A stretch of 22,623 nucleotides of DNA from a virus. Shown in pieces: positions 1-8,336 of the stretch; position 1 is the first letter of the stretch; each line of letters opens with the position of its first letter. A program made the translations under genes and the position numbers. A model generated the notes under the pieces. That model was not told where the DNA came from. It saw nothing but the letters and a program-made list of their open reading frames with translations, and ran no database searches. The DNA lies in the IMG/VR virus record IMGVR_UViG_3300044624_001055, positions 1 to 22,623 of that record; one strand, 5' to 3'.

Positions 1-96
1 AATGACCTGATTAGGTTGAGCCTTAAGAGACGGAAAATCAGGATAAGAAACTTCGTAATAACTACTAAGTCTATGTTGAGTTCCTGGACTACGCAT
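1..96 (-). CDS. Partial gene at window edge, probable tail/baseplate protein (N-terminal 32 residues)
   Basis: An ATG at 96-94 opens a frame that runs without a stop for 32 codons to base 1, so the gene continues outside the window. Its first residues are MRSPGTQHRLSSYYEVSYPD. The start overlaps the stop of the LysM-like gene by 8 bases (ATGCGTAG), the same kind of overlap seen at other junctions here, which supports translational coupling. I do not recognise the family from this fragment. Its place after the tape measure and the LysM/gp53-like gene makes a baseplate component the natural guess, but that rests on position alone. Confidence 0.6.
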   Translation of the reverse strand, partial: MRSPGTQHRLSSYYEVSYPDFPSLKAQPNQVI

Positions 97-364
97 TTGG
101 AATCCTTAATTGAGTTCCTGGAGTAAGTTCTTGAGGGTTTATAATCTCTGGATTAATATCTAAAATTCTCCACCACAAAGAAGGACTTCCTAAAAATTTT
201 GTAGCAAGTAAATCTAAACGGTCGGTTTCAACCCATTCATATATAAAGTATCCTAAATAAGAAGTTGGATAATTTCTAAAAACTGTTAGATGGTATTCCT
301 GTTTACCTGCATGCCAAGCCTTAAATAGAGTGCCATCAACATACCTGCTATCTAAAAAAATCAT
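89..364 (-). CDS. LysM/gp53-like baseplate protein
   Basis: A 91-residue protein. The middle has YPTSYLGYFIYEWVETDRLD, then LATKFLGSPSLWWRILDINP, ending in LTPGTQLRIP. The arrangement of a DRLDLLA helix, a WW.I...NP segment and a final G..LRIP strand is that of the short LysM-like proteins in contractile-tail baseplates (T4 gp53-like, P2 gpX-like), which help attach the wedge or hub. The start overlaps the stop of the upstream 423-residue gene by 4 bases (ATGA), so the two are coupled. Family resemblance is good. The exact baseplate position is inferred from gene order. Confidence 0.75.
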   Translation of the reverse strand: MIFLDSRYVDGTLFKAWHAGKQEYHLTVFRNYPTSYLGYFIYEWVETDRLDLLATKFLGSPSLWWRILDINPEIINPQELTPGTQLRIPNA

Positions 365-1632
365 CGGTTATCCTCTGGTTTCAATCCCACGTCATTGTAT
401 CTTCCACAAGATAGGGATACTTGAGAAAGAACAGGAACCATTCGATCATTAAAAATAGTATGACTAACGTTTATTCCATTTAATCTAACCAAATATCTTA
501 ATCCATCTCCTAAAAATAACTCTATTTGAGATCCAATTAAGAATCCCCAATCAGCACTCTTACCATTTAGAATGGTTTGATGTATTGCATTTGGTCCATT
601 GATAACTCTAAATAAGTATTCAAGATCGTACATAGTTCCTTTTTTATAAATGGTTTTTAAATCTTCAACTCTACTAAGAGTATTAACTCCTGAATAAGGA
701 TTATTTTCTCCTGGTGCTAATCCATTTTCATCTAAGAAATCCATATCTCCAATTCTGTTTAGTAACAAAGTAAAATCAATAGTGGACAATCCCACACCAC
801 TTATAGGAGCATATTGCAGTCTTTGTACACTAACTGGGTTTACATCCTCTAACATTCCCCAACCCATGTTTACTTCAGTTGGGTTATACAAAAACTTAAA
901 ACCATACATTGTTGAATCTTCTTTATATATTCCAGTCTTAAATTTCCACTCGGCACTCTTTGTAAGATCAAGAGGCATTTGTATAGTGCCTTTTGCAATA
1001 GACTCACCAAACATATTTCTAGCATCTGTGTAGTTTCCCGCCCCAGTAACACCTCGTTCAGTGCTTCCTCCTTGAGGAGAATCTTGTCTAAAGTATGCAG
1101 ACTGAATCATTGGTAAGTTATATACGTACCCAGTAAAAGGTTGTGGTGCTGGTGGCTCTGGCGTATCTTCTGTAGCAGGTTTAATCTTTTTTTGTTTTTT
1201 ATTTGTATCTGGCTTCGTAATCCCAGAGTCTTTAATAGACGCATTAATTACTGCTTTATTTGCAGCAACTAATCCCGCTACAATATTTCTACGCTCTGTA
1301 TTTACTCTTGCTTCATCGTCTTTTAGTTTATCTAGTTTTACTTTTTGAGTATTATAGAGTGCAAGTCCTGTATCAACTCCAGCGGTATTACCAGCGGCTC
1401 GTGCTGCTTGTATGTTGGCAGATGTAATACTTAGGTCTCTCTCAGCGAGAATAATTAACCTTCTATATTCATTTATCTGTATTACTAAATTTGATAATTG
1501 ATTTGATTTACGGGCTTTGTCTCTAGCAGCAGCGGCATCTGCCACGCCTTTTGCTCTAGCACTATTTCGTTCCGCAATGATTTGATCAATAGTTTTAACA
1601 TATTGATTTGGATTACTATTTTCTCCAGGCAT
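361..1632 (-). CDS. Tail/baseplate structural protein with N-terminal coiled coil
   Basis: A 423-residue protein directly after the tape measure gene, whose stop overlaps its start by one base (TAATG). Residues about 10-145 are rich in Ala, Lys, Arg and Glu with heptad-like spacing and are probably helical or coiled coil. A Pro-rich linker (EDTPEPPAPQP, around 155-165) leads to a C-terminal domain with YGFKFLYNPTEVNMGWGM and later FLGDGLRYLVRLNGINVSHT. That domain resembles tail-tip or hub proteins encoded between the tape measure and LysM-type baseplate genes in actinobacterial and environmental phages. A precise T4 equivalent (hub gp27/gp48/gp54) cannot be assigned by eye. A structural role is likely from position. 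Confidence 0.65.
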   Translation of the reverse strand: MPGENSNPNQYVKTIDQIIAERNSARAKGVADAAAARDKARKSNQLSNLVIQINEYRRLIILAERDLSITSANIQAARAAGNTAGVDTGLALYNTQKVKLDKLKDDEARVNTERRNIVAGLVAANKAVINASIKDSGITKPDTNKKQKKIKPATEDTPEPPAPQPFTGYVYNLPMIQSAYFRQDSPQGGSTERGVTGAGNYTDARNMFGESIAKGTIQMPLDLTKSAEWKFKTGIYKEDSTMYGFKFLYNPTEVNMGWGMLEDVNPVSVQRLQYAPISGVGLSTIDFTLLLNRIGDMDFLDENGLAPGENNPYSGVNTLSRVEDLKTIYKKGTMYDLEYLFRVINGPNAIHQTILNGKSADWGFLIGSQIELFLGDGLRYLVRLNGINVSHTIFNDRMVPVLSQVSLSCGRYNDVGLKPEDNR

Positions 1633-3683
1633 TATTTACCTCCCACTTCTTGAAGGTCTTTATCTTTTAACAAAATGTCTTTTACTTGTTTAGCCAACTT
1701 ATTGGCTTCTGCTGCCGACGCATTGGCTAAATTAACAGTTATATTTACTGTTTTGTTTCCCATGCTAGCCGAAGCGGTGCCAGAGGTATGTTGTAGATAT
1801 TTACCGCTGGTATACGTAGTCCACGGATTAAAGTTTGTTCCACCTTTAGAAATATCGTACGCAATTCTAGCGTTTATAAATGGATCAAGCAGACTTTCTG
1901 GACCCGTATAACCTATTGATTTATACTTTTTTAAATAGGCTTCGTTACGTTTAACTCCCATATTAGGATTACGTGGATCGTTGTTTTCCATATTAATTTG
2001 GAACAAACCATAAGACTTATCAAGACCTTGCATATTTTTTGCTCCAGGTCTTCCACCAGACTCAGCCTTTACAACCCCATATGCCGTGTTTAAAGATGCT
2101 CCACTAAAACCAGCATTTTGTAAAGTTTGTAATAATTCTGGATCCATGCCAGCAGTCATTGCTGTGCCTGTTTGTGAAGTCTGTGCCGCATTAGCAGGTG
2201 TTCCAAACATATTTCTTAATGCTTGTCCACCAAGATAACCAAGACCAGATAAAAGACCTCCAGCAATTGCTCCAGGAACTGCTCCGACTCCACCAAAGAA
2301 GGCTCCACCAACTCCACCTGCAGCAGCACCAATACCAACGGTGCTTAAAAATCCTTGACCAGTCGCACCTGATATAGCCCCACCAACAACAGGTATGCGT
2401 TTTGCAGCCATTGATAGTCCAGCGCTTCCAGCCGCTGCAGCACTGCCTCCAGCAATTGCAGAAGCACCAGCCTTAGCGGCTGCTCCTCCCAGCATAGTTC
2501 TAACACCTTTTGCTACTAATAAAGTACCCGCTGCCCCAGCAACTCCTCCAACAACTCCACTAATTGCGGATCCAGCATTTGTATTTGAAAGTCCTTGAAC
2601 AAATCCTTTTGTCTTAAAAAATCCATCTGGCAATTTTTCTAATTGTGCATTTAATGCAGCCGCTGCATTTGCTGCTGATTCAAAGCCAGCAATCATTGGC
2701 TCAGTACCACGTTCCATCAAAGAAGTCATTGAGGTAGCAAGTTTCATCGGTGCATTTTGTGGATTATCAGGATTAAATGGTAACTTTCCTAAATCACCTA
2801 TAGGTTTACCAGCGGCCATGCTTATAAGCATTGGTTCTAATATGGCCCGTTGTTCTGGAGAGAACATCTGCATATCTCTAGAACCAAATCCTTCTCGTAA
2901 ATTTATTGCCATACTTTCAGCGCTTGCTTTTACTCGACCACCCATAGTCATACGGCTGAAGAGTTGTTGAGCAATTGCTTCTGTAGAAAGAGGTTGTCCT
3001 GTATTTGGATCAGTTGTATTTATACCGTATTGATAAAGTTGTGCTCCCATTCTTCCAGTATGTAACCCACCGATAGCCTGAGCAGCAGTAGCATTCTGCA
3101 TTCCAAAGTAACGACCAACACCGCCTACTTCACGCATCATTCTATTAAATGAAGATGTTCCTGGCATAAAGTTATAACCTTGAGAGAGCATCGACGCTGC
3201 GGCTACATCATCGCCAACTCCAGTTATGCCACCACCTAATGCACTAAAGGTGGCTGCAGCAACTCCTGCACGGTTCATCATTCCACCAGTACGTAGTGAA
3301 CTCTGATAGAAGCCAGTTGCACGAGATACGGTCATACCAAGATCTGGCATCGCACTGTAGGCTGCTCCTGCAAGACCTAATCCAAGTTGGACTCCAGCAA
3401 CACCTGCAGCACCTGTCTTTGAATAGATCCAAGGCATTGCATTGGTGCTACTACCCGCAGGTGTACCACCTGCACCATTACTAAATTGAGCGTTACTACT
3501 TCCTAAACCTAATCCAGGACCCATGCCAACACTTGGCATCATTATGCGACTTACTGAATCTAGAGACTTTGTTGCAACTCCACCTATTCTTTTGAGAATA
3601 GATTCAAAGGCATTAAGTTTTTTTAGAGTCTGATCTAGACCAGCGTTTACATTGGAAATTTGCGATACGGGATCTTTAGCCAT
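1632..3683 (-). CDS. Tape measure protein with C-terminal lysozyme/transglycosylase-like domain
   Basis: A 683-residue protein in the expected place after the tail-assembly chaperone and its frameshift extension. The centre (about 370-490) is a long Ala/Gly-rich hydrophobic stretch typical of tape measures, which sit inside the tail tube and set its length. At about 0.15 nm per residue the tail would be near 100 nm. Residues about 515-640 form a lysozyme-like module: AYGVVKAESGG with candidate catalytic Glu at 541, then KSYGLFQIN and RIAYDISKGG...NPWTTYTSG. This should cleave peptidoglycan locally during DNA entry. The short C-terminal tail (NITVNLANASAAEANKLAKQ) resembles ends seen in other tape measures. 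The start ATG lies inside the end of the frameshifted chaperone frame. Confidence 0.88.
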   Translation of the reverse strand: MAKDPVSQISNVNAGLDQTLKKLNAFESILKRIGGVATKSLDSVSRIMMPSVGMGPGLGLGSSNAQFSNGAGGTPAGSSTNAMPWIYSKTGAAGVAGVQLGLGLAGAAYSAMPDLGMTVSRATGFYQSSLRTGGMMNRAGVAAATFSALGGGITGVGDDVAAASMLSQGYNFMPGTSSFNRMMREVGGVGRYFGMQNATAAQAIGGLHTGRMGAQLYQYGINTTDPNTGQPLSTEAIAQQLFSRMTMGGRVKASAESMAINLREGFGSRDMQMFSPEQRAILEPMLISMAAGKPIGDLGKLPFNPDNPQNAPMKLATSMTSLMERGTEPMIAGFESAANAAAALNAQLEKLPDGFFKTKGFVQGLSNTNAGSAISGVVGGVAGAAGTLLVAKGVRTMLGGAAAKAGASAIAGGSAAAAGSAGLSMAAKRIPVVGGAISGATGQGFLSTVGIGAAAGGVGGAFFGGVGAVPGAIAGGLLSGLGYLGGQALRNMFGTPANAAQTSQTGTAMTAGMDPELLQTLQNAGFSGASLNTAYGVVKAESGGRPGAKNMQGLDKSYGLFQINMENNDPRNPNMGVKRNEAYLKKYKSIGYTGPESLLDPFINARIAYDISKGGTNFNPWTTYTSGKYLQHTSGTASASMGNKTVNITVNLANASAAEANKLAKQVKDILLKDKDLQEVGGK

Positions 3684-3852
3684 TACTCATCCTTTCGTAT
3701 CGCACTCTTGCAACCTCTAGCCAGTTGCTTCTCTCTCTTTGAGATAAACCTTTTATCTCAGATAAAGACCATCCATCGTTGTACTCAGATAACGCAGACC
3801 ATTCAGAGAATAATCTGGCGTAACTAATTACATTAGAATTGAAATAAGGATC
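3676..3852 (-). CDS. Frameshift extension of the tail-assembly chaperone (no start codon of its own)
   Basis: A 58-codon frame lies in the +1 (equivalently -2) register relative to the upstream 267-residue gene. It overlaps that gene's end and finishes in TAA across the tape-measure start. It has no ATG or TTG, and its GTG and ATG codons come only near the end, so it cannot start independently in a normal way. The translation looks coding: SYARLFSEWSALSEY, then GWSLSEIKGLSQRERSNWLE. Tail-assembly chaperones of many tailed phages are made as a short form plus a frameshifted long form in exactly this position, just before the tape measure. A fusion by +1 slippage at TTT-C would be 319 residues. 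A sequencing indel is the alternative. Confidence 0.7.
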   Translation of the reverse strand, partial: DPYFNSNVISYARLFSEWSALSEYNDGWSLSEIKGLSQRERSNWLEVARVRYERMSNG

Positions 3853-3853
3853 C
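3833..3853 (-). promoter_or_regulatory. Candidate programmed +1 (or -2) frameshift window
   Basis: On the minus strand the zero frame reads GGA TCC TTA TTT CAA TTC TAA. The +1 frame is blocked by a TAG just upstream of the GGA, so any shift must happen within these 21 bases. TTT followed by C lets tRNA-Phe re-pair from UUU to its preferred UUC, then read AAT TCT AAT in the new frame. The stop TAA three codons later could provide the pause. No classical -1 heptamer is present. Confidence 0.5.
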
Positions 3854-4636
3854 TAAATTAATAGGAACCGTTACCTCACTTCCTGTATCGGGGTCTGTAA
3901 CAACTATGTCTTCAAACTGTGGCCCAGGGGCTCGTTTGTTTATTTCTTCAATAATCGTTCTACGATCAACAACGCTAAGCGCTTGCACTTGTGCTTTGCT
4001 GTATACAGGAGACTCTCCTATACGAACTAAAGTGTTTTCTAAAACAATAGTGCTTAGTTCTGCAGGAGTCTTATCTGCATTATTAATCATTTCTCTTTGA
4101 ACAACTCCGTTGGGCAATTTTACTGTGTACTCAACGGCTTTACCTTTAACGGTAAACATTCGCTCATTTATAGGATCTGCTAGGAACTTAGTTTTAATGT
4201 CAGTGTTAAGATCAATCTCAACAAACTTCTGTTCGCCATCTGAGAATATTGGAAGTTTTGCTGTAGTTCCAAAGGTGGCTTTAATGATGCCAAGCAAAAT
4301 AGCATCTCTATCGCCAACTAAAAGTTCATCCAATAACTTATCACTAGATGGTTCATTGCCAATTTTAACGGTTCCTAATTGTAAGATAGTTAAAATTGCT
4401 TTACCTAAATTGTTAGTTTTAGAAATAATCTCTTCATCTTTACCTGTTAGTTCACGAACCTCTGCAGTTCTGATGACCTCCCCAGCGGCGTTTATATAGC
4501 CGCCAGGAAGTTCAACAGTTGTATCTGAAGGAGATACGATTTCAGGCATTCTTTCTTTTGGCGTTTCAGTTAACGCCTTGTTTAACATTTGATTTGCTAA
4601 TGCGGGGTTAGCCGCTGCACTAATGGTGTTCGTCAT
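3833..4636 (-). CDS. Tail-assembly chaperone, short form (gp26-like)
   Basis: A 267-residue protein between the tail tube and tape measure genes. Residues about 55-75 read EVIRTAEVRELTGKDEE, the RELTGKDEE core seen at the start of many tail-assembly or baseplate-hub chaperones (T4 gp26-like families) in contractile-tail phages. The rest is acidic and soluble, with no membrane segment. Such proteins coat the tape measure before tube polymerisation and are absent from the finished virion. A probable Shine-Dalgarno AAAGGATAAC precedes the ATG. The 3' end carries the frameshift window that would add about 54 residues. Confidence 0.78.
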   Translation of the reverse strand: MTNTISAAANPALANQMLNKALTETPKERMPEIVSPSDTTVELPGGYINAAGEVIRTAEVRELTGKDEEIISKTNNLGKAILTILQLGTVKIGNEPSSDKLLDELLVGDRDAILLGIIKATFGTTAKLPIFSDGEQKFVEIDLNTDIKTKFLADPINERMFTVKGKAVEYTVKLPNGVVQREMINNADKTPAELSTIVLENTLVRIGESPVYSKAQVQALSVVDRRTIIEEINKRAPGPQFEDIVVTDPDTGSEVTVPINLGSLFQF

Positions 4637-4653
4637 TGTTATCCTTTGTTAGA

Positions 4654-5268
4654 TTAAACGGTAAATGCTGGTGCGCTAGTTGCTAGAGATGATGCAAAGT
4701 TGATATTGAATCCCTCGTGTACCAAGGTCATCTGTTCAACAAGTAAAGCATTATCACCAGCGTTTAGGTCTGAGTATGCTACAGCGGTTGGCCATGCGTT
4801 ATAAACTTCAAAACGCATTGCTATGTGATCAGTTGCTGATGGAGTGTTCTGAGGAGTTTCACCCGCTGATGGAATTGGATGAGACAGTACTTGAATCTCT
4901 AAGTTGCAACGGAAGTTCTGCTCTTTACCACGGGTAGTTCCTCCACCTTGTACTGTAGCAAACAGATTTCGCATCCACTCATAGTTTTGATTAGTTCCAA
5001 GAATTACACCACGTTGTAATGTAATCGGAGCAAAGGTTGTTTGCCCTGGAATCTGGTGAACAGTGGTGTTGTATCCACCTTCACGGTAAGGAATAGAGTC
5101 GGTTGTAACCGCCATTCCAGAGATTGATGTAAACCCAAAAGTAGTGGCTGCAGCCAAGTTTGTTGTTGCAGTACTTGCTGTTGGGATAGGTTTAAACGTA
5201 ACTAAAAATCTAAAGTTACGTAATGGATCGGTAATTAAACTTGACCGATTATTAATGATTGTAGGCAT
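4654..5268 (-). CDS. Tail tube protein (gp19-like)
   Basis: A 204-residue protein with the standard T4 gp19-type start: DPLRNFRFLVTFKPI, then FTSISGMAVTTDSIPYREGG, HQIPGQTTFAPITLQRGV and YEWMRNLFATV. These are the conserved strands of the tube monomer, which forms stacked hexamer rings around the DNA channel. The end of the family fold is visible in NAWPTAVAYSDLNAGDNALL and MTLVHEGFNI. It sits directly after the sheath gene, the usual order. GGAG about 10 bases before ATG fits a ribosome binding site. Length is normal for the family. Confidence 0.92.
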   Translation of the reverse strand: MPTIINNRSSLITDPLRNFRFLVTFKPIPTASTATTNLAAATTFGFTSISGMAVTTDSIPYREGGYNTTVHQIPGQTTFAPITLQRGVILGTNQNYEWMRNLFATVQGGGTTRGKEQNFRCNLEIQVLSHPIPSAGETPQNTPSATDHIAMRFEVYNAWPTAVAYSDLNAGDNALLVEQMTLVHEGFNINFASSLATSAPAFTV

Positions 5269-5289
5269 TTATTTATTATCTCCTTCGGA

Positions 5290-6801
5290 TTAGTTCAGCG
5301 TCTTTTGGCTGAGGTCGATGACGATGAACTCTGCTGGGTATTGAAGAGCAACACCAACTTGAATGTGAACTTCACCATTTGCAATATCTGCATCTGAGTT
5401 GTTCTCTGCATCGCATTTTACAAAGTAAGCCTGCGCTTGAGTTGCCCCACGCAGACCGCCTTGATTGCGATACTCACTTAAGAATGACCCAATATTAGTA
5501 TTAATACGGGCCCACAATCTTTCGTCATTATTTTCAAATAATGCAAACTCTGTTAGGTTCTTTAGATTCTTACGAATGTAAATTAAAGAACGTCTCATGT
5601 TTACATACTTGTTTGCAGTTCCATCTTGCTTTAATGTACGAGCACCCATTACAGAAAGACCAGCACCAGGAATTTGTCGAATTGGATTTACTGGAGAAGT
5701 ACTTGCATTCATAGCATCTAACTCTGAAGATGTAAATGTTTTTTCTACAGAGACGATTCCTAGTACTGGAGTTGAAATACCAGCAGGGGCTTTAAATACG
5801 CCACGGCTTGCATCTGTTGATAGGTAAAGACCAACTACTGCGCCAGTAGGCTCAATAAGACGAAGAGCACCACTACTACGTCCTAGTGGATCAGCGATGT
5901 ACACGTTTGGATAATAGACAGCAGCATTGCTTGTATCTGTAAGAGAACCAGCAAAAGAAACAGCATTTGCTGCTGTTAAATCTGGATCAGTTCCAATTAC
6001 AACAAAGCCATTATTGTCTTCCGCCCAAGATGTTGCAGCATCAAATACTGCAACTGTTCCAGATGCTAATGCATTTGCAACAGGTAGGAATATTACTAGT
6101 GGACGGTCAAGAGAAGTAAATCTCTGAAACACTGAAGAACCACCAGCCTTGTAGTTGGTGTAATCAGTAGATGCTGTAGCAGTTCCATTTGAACCACTTG
6201 TTAGTGGATAGGTTGCTAGAGTAATAGATGCACCAGCATAACCACCAGCAACAGATACTGAGATGTTTGGTGAAATAATGTTAATTACTGTTGGAGCATA
6301 ATCACTTGATGCTGAATCATCAAAGACAATATTTTCATATCTTTCTAATAAAATATCATCGTTAATGTCATTAGCAATGCCTGACTCTTTATATAGAGTT
6401 AAGGTATAAGTGCTTGCTACAGAACCCGCAGTTAATACAACACGAAGGTTGTTACCATCTGTTCCAGCGTTCTTTGAGGTAACAGTAGCAGCAGTTGCAC
6501 CGCCACCATCTGTTAAGTTCCTAGAAGCAGCAACAGCGTTAGACGCAAGCAGACGTTGAACATATAGTTCACGTCCACCATTAGCAAAGAATGAACCAAC
6601 CTGGAAGGTGGCTGGATAGGTTGCGTTGTAACCTCCGAAGTACTTGGTAAATTCATACCAAGAATTAACAAGGGTTACTGTTTCTGGGCCTTGTGCAAAA
6701 GGTGCAACAACTGCGCCAGCAGCATTTGCAGTAACTCCACTTGGGAGTACTGGTGGTAGTAGGCGTTCACTTATGTAAACACCTGGACGGCTATAAGCCA
6801 T
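5290..6801 (-). CDS. Contractile tail sheath protein (gp18-like)
   Basis: A 503-residue protein that starts AYSRPGVYISERLLPP and continues with AGAVVAPFAQGPETVTLVNS and FTKYFGGYNATYPAT, the conserved N-terminus of contractile sheath subunits. The C-terminal polymerisation domain is clear: YVNMRRSLIYIRKNLKNLTE, FENNDERLWARINTNIGSFL, and near the end VHIQVGVALQYPAEFIVIDL. The middle (about 100-350) is a variable surface domain rich in Ser, Thr and Ala. The protein forms the outer contractile cylinder. AGGAG precedes the ATG. This gene is the strongest evidence for a myovirus. Confidence 0.95.
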   Translation of the reverse strand: MAYSRPGVYISERLLPPVLPSGVTANAAGAVVAPFAQGPETVTLVNSWYEFTKYFGGYNATYPATFQVGSFFANGGRELYVQRLLASNAVAASRNLTDGGGATAATVTSKNAGTDGNNLRVVLTAGSVASTYTLTLYKESGIANDINDDILLERYENIVFDDSASSDYAPTVINIISPNISVSVAGGYAGASITLATYPLTSGSNGTATASTDYTNYKAGGSSVFQRFTSLDRPLVIFLPVANALASGTVAVFDAATSWAEDNNGFVVIGTDPDLTAANAVSFAGSLTDTSNAAVYYPNVYIADPLGRSSGALRLIEPTGAVVGLYLSTDASRGVFKAPAGISTPVLGIVSVEKTFTSSELDAMNASTSPVNPIRQIPGAGLSVMGARTLKQDGTANKYVNMRRSLIYIRKNLKNLTEFALFENNDERLWARINTNIGSFLSEYRNQGGLRGATQAQAYFVKCDAENNSDADIANGEVHIQVGVALQYPAEFIVIDLSQKTLN

Positions 6802-6832
6802 TTTTTCTCCTAACTAGTTTGGGGGAGGGACC

Positions 6833-7732
6833 TTATGGTGCCGATTGAGTGTACGAATCGATGGTAGTGAACTGAGAGCGATCTATGATCTGACTTCCAG
6901 TTGTACCTGTGACGTTTATTTGCAACACTTTGTACAGATTATTGTATGTTTCAGGCGCAATCTCAGAAGAGACACGAACTGTCATAGCATTTACAAATAG
7001 TCGTTTTCCTTGTTCAGTAATATCTCTCTTAGATATATCAAGAACGTCTAAACGACGAGTAGTTCCAAATACAGTATTTGGCCCTGTGTTTAACACAGCA
7101 AACCGTAGTGGAACTTTTGTAAATAACAATTGAGATAAAATTTGACGATCATGACGTGGTTGACGAGAGTATGAAGTAATTTGATAATCAATATTTACAG
7201 GAATTGGATAGTTAATTTCCCAGTTATGTTCATCATTATCCCAAGCAGTGTTTTCGCCAATGACTGTTGGGTTAGTTAAATACGCTGGCTTTACCTTGCC
7301 TCTCATAGCACGAGAGAAGTCTTCAGAAATATCGACCATATCAATAGTGATGTAAGGGTATGACTGAGCACGAATTTCCTGGTCAGGTTGTCCAAACCAG
7401 ACTCCTACTTTTCTAGTAGTACCTGGTGTAGCAGTGCCACCTGAAGCAACGCTTGCAATGTTTGCATTTGTTTTTGCATATTTAAATGTAGTAGGAGTTG
7501 GAATTAAAGTAATGTTGTAGGTGCCATTGAAGGCAGTTGCAGTACCAGCAATAGTAACTGTGTCTCCAACTTCAAAGCCATGTTCTGTAGATGTAGTTAT
7601 TGTAACTACATTAGAACTAAGCGCTCTATTTGTAATAGTTTTTGCCGTAGCAGAAGAAGCCTTCTGATCTGTAACAGTCATCTCTTTTAACAAATCTCTT
7701 AATGCTTCATCTTCTTCTAAGAGAAAAGTCAT
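6833..7732 (-). CDS. Tail completion/terminator-like protein with an inserted FCCH-like domain
   Basis: A 299-residue protein directly before the sheath gene. The start (FLLEEDEALRDLLKEMTVTD) and residues about 102-299 (KVGVWFGQPDQEIRAQSYPY, then LFTKVPLRFAVL and RLDVLDISKRD) look like one structural protein. Residues about 32-100 are a small Thr/Ala-rich beta domain with VVTITTSTEHGFEVGDTVTI, FNGTYNIT and TTFKYAKTNAN. That pattern (H.F..GD.V.I.G....FNGTY.I) is the E1 FCCH-like repeat widespread in phage structural proteins. Gene order suggests a tail-terminator or tail-completion role like T4 gp15/gp3, which is an inference. The ATG overlaps the previous stop (ATGA). Confidence 0.65.
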   Translation of the reverse strand: MTFLLEEDEALRDLLKEMTVTDQKASSATAKTITNRALSSNVVTITTSTEHGFEVGDTVTIAGTATAFNGTYNITLIPTPTTFKYAKTNANIASVASGGTATPGTTRKVGVWFGQPDQEIRAQSYPYITIDMVDISEDFSRAMRGKVKPAYLTNPTVIGENTAWDNDEHNWEINYPIPVNIDYQITSYSRQPRHDRQILSQLLFTKVPLRFAVLNTGPNTVFGTTRRLDVLDISKRDITEQGKRLFVNAMTVRVSSEIAPETYNNLYKVLQINVTGTTGSQIIDRSQFTTIDSYTQSAP

Positions 7733-8049
7733 AGGTAACCATCCATATGCTGCATGGTGCGGGCTAACATAAACTTCTCAGCCTCTTGTTGACGATTGTT
7801 AAAGCGACGCATAGCAGCAGTTGGTTGAGTATCTGGAGTTCCGTACTCAAGATTTAAGATCTCTGTCTTGTGGGTTGGGTTGCCATGAATAGTAAAAGCG
7901 CCATCAGAGTGACGTACATGAAGGTTTCTTACAATTTTTTCAGGCCAACCTGATGCCCTAGCCTCTGATCGTAAATGAGCGCCCATGAACCGTGTAGTTT
8001 CTACACTGGCTTTATTTAAAGACTCTCTGGCTTTTTTTAGGTAGGTCAC
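7729..8049 (-). CDS. HK97 gp10-like neck/tail-completion protein
   Basis: A 106-residue basic protein. The start codon is GTG, overlapping the stop of the upstream 68-residue gene (GTGA). The middle reads FTIHGNPTHKTEILNLEYGT, then PTAAMRRFNNRQQE. The LEYGT...P.AAMR.F motif is characteristic of HK97 gp10-like proteins, which join head connectors to tails. The N-terminus is helical and Arg/Lys-rich. Position between connector-like and tail genes agrees with this. Confidence is moderate because only the short motif supports the family. Confidence 0.65.
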   Translation of the reverse strand: MTYLKKARESLNKASVETTRFMGAHLRSEARASGWPEKIVRNLHVRHSDGAFTIHGNPTHKTEILNLEYGTPDTQPTAAMRRFNNRQQEAEKFMLARTMQHMDGYL

Positions 8050-8252
8050 TTCTTTTTCTTCGCTTTCGCTTTTGCTTTGGAAGCAACGTAGACAGCACCA
8101 GCAAGATAGGCTGCGGTTGTACCTGCAATTAGCGATGCGATAGCGGGACGCTTTTCTGTAGGGCGGAATCCAAACACACCCCGAATAAACTCTTCACGTT
8201 CGCCTTGATTATTAATCTCAGCGGCTTGTTCGTACCAAGGCTTGTAAGCCAT
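8046..8252 (-). CDS. Small membrane-anchored protein with Lys/Ala tail
   Basis: A 68-residue protein and the first gene after the terminator at 8337-8354. An N-terminal soluble part (YKPWYEQAAEINNQGEREEF) is followed by one probable membrane segment (IASLIAGTTAAYLAGAVYVA, about 39-58) and a basic tail KAKAKAKKKK. I do not recognise the family. The Lys/Ala tail recalls the lysine-rich ends of the proteins encoded just upstream. The ATG is preceded by a weak AAAGGGG. Its 3' end overlaps the GTG start of the gp10-like gene. Confidence 0.65.
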   Translation of the reverse strand: MAYKPWYEQAAEINNQGEREEFIRGVFGFRPTEKRPAIASLIAGTTAAYLAGAVYVASKAKAKAKKKK

Positions 8253-8296
8253 AATAAATAACCCCTTTATCGCAACCTGTGGGAACAGTATTCAGG

Positions 8297-8309
8297 CACC
8301 GCAGCGGTG
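8297..8309. promoter_or_regulatory. Perfect inverted repeat in the tail-operon leader
   Basis: CACCGC-A-GCGGTG is a perfect 6-base inverted repeat with a 1-base centre, in the 84-base gap between the terminator and the first tail-block gene. Such a site could be an operator or a small RNA hairpin upstream of the tail genes. No convincing -35/-10 pair was found around it. The rest of the 8253-8336 gap shows nothing else that I can name. Confidence 0.3.
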
Positions 8310-8336
8310 TTCTGATATAGCAATGATAAAGAAGAA

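Noticed and set aside
4110-4499. Plus-strand open frame of 129 codons
   Set aside because: Antisense to the tail-assembly chaperone, with shadow-like Ser/Leu-rich composition.
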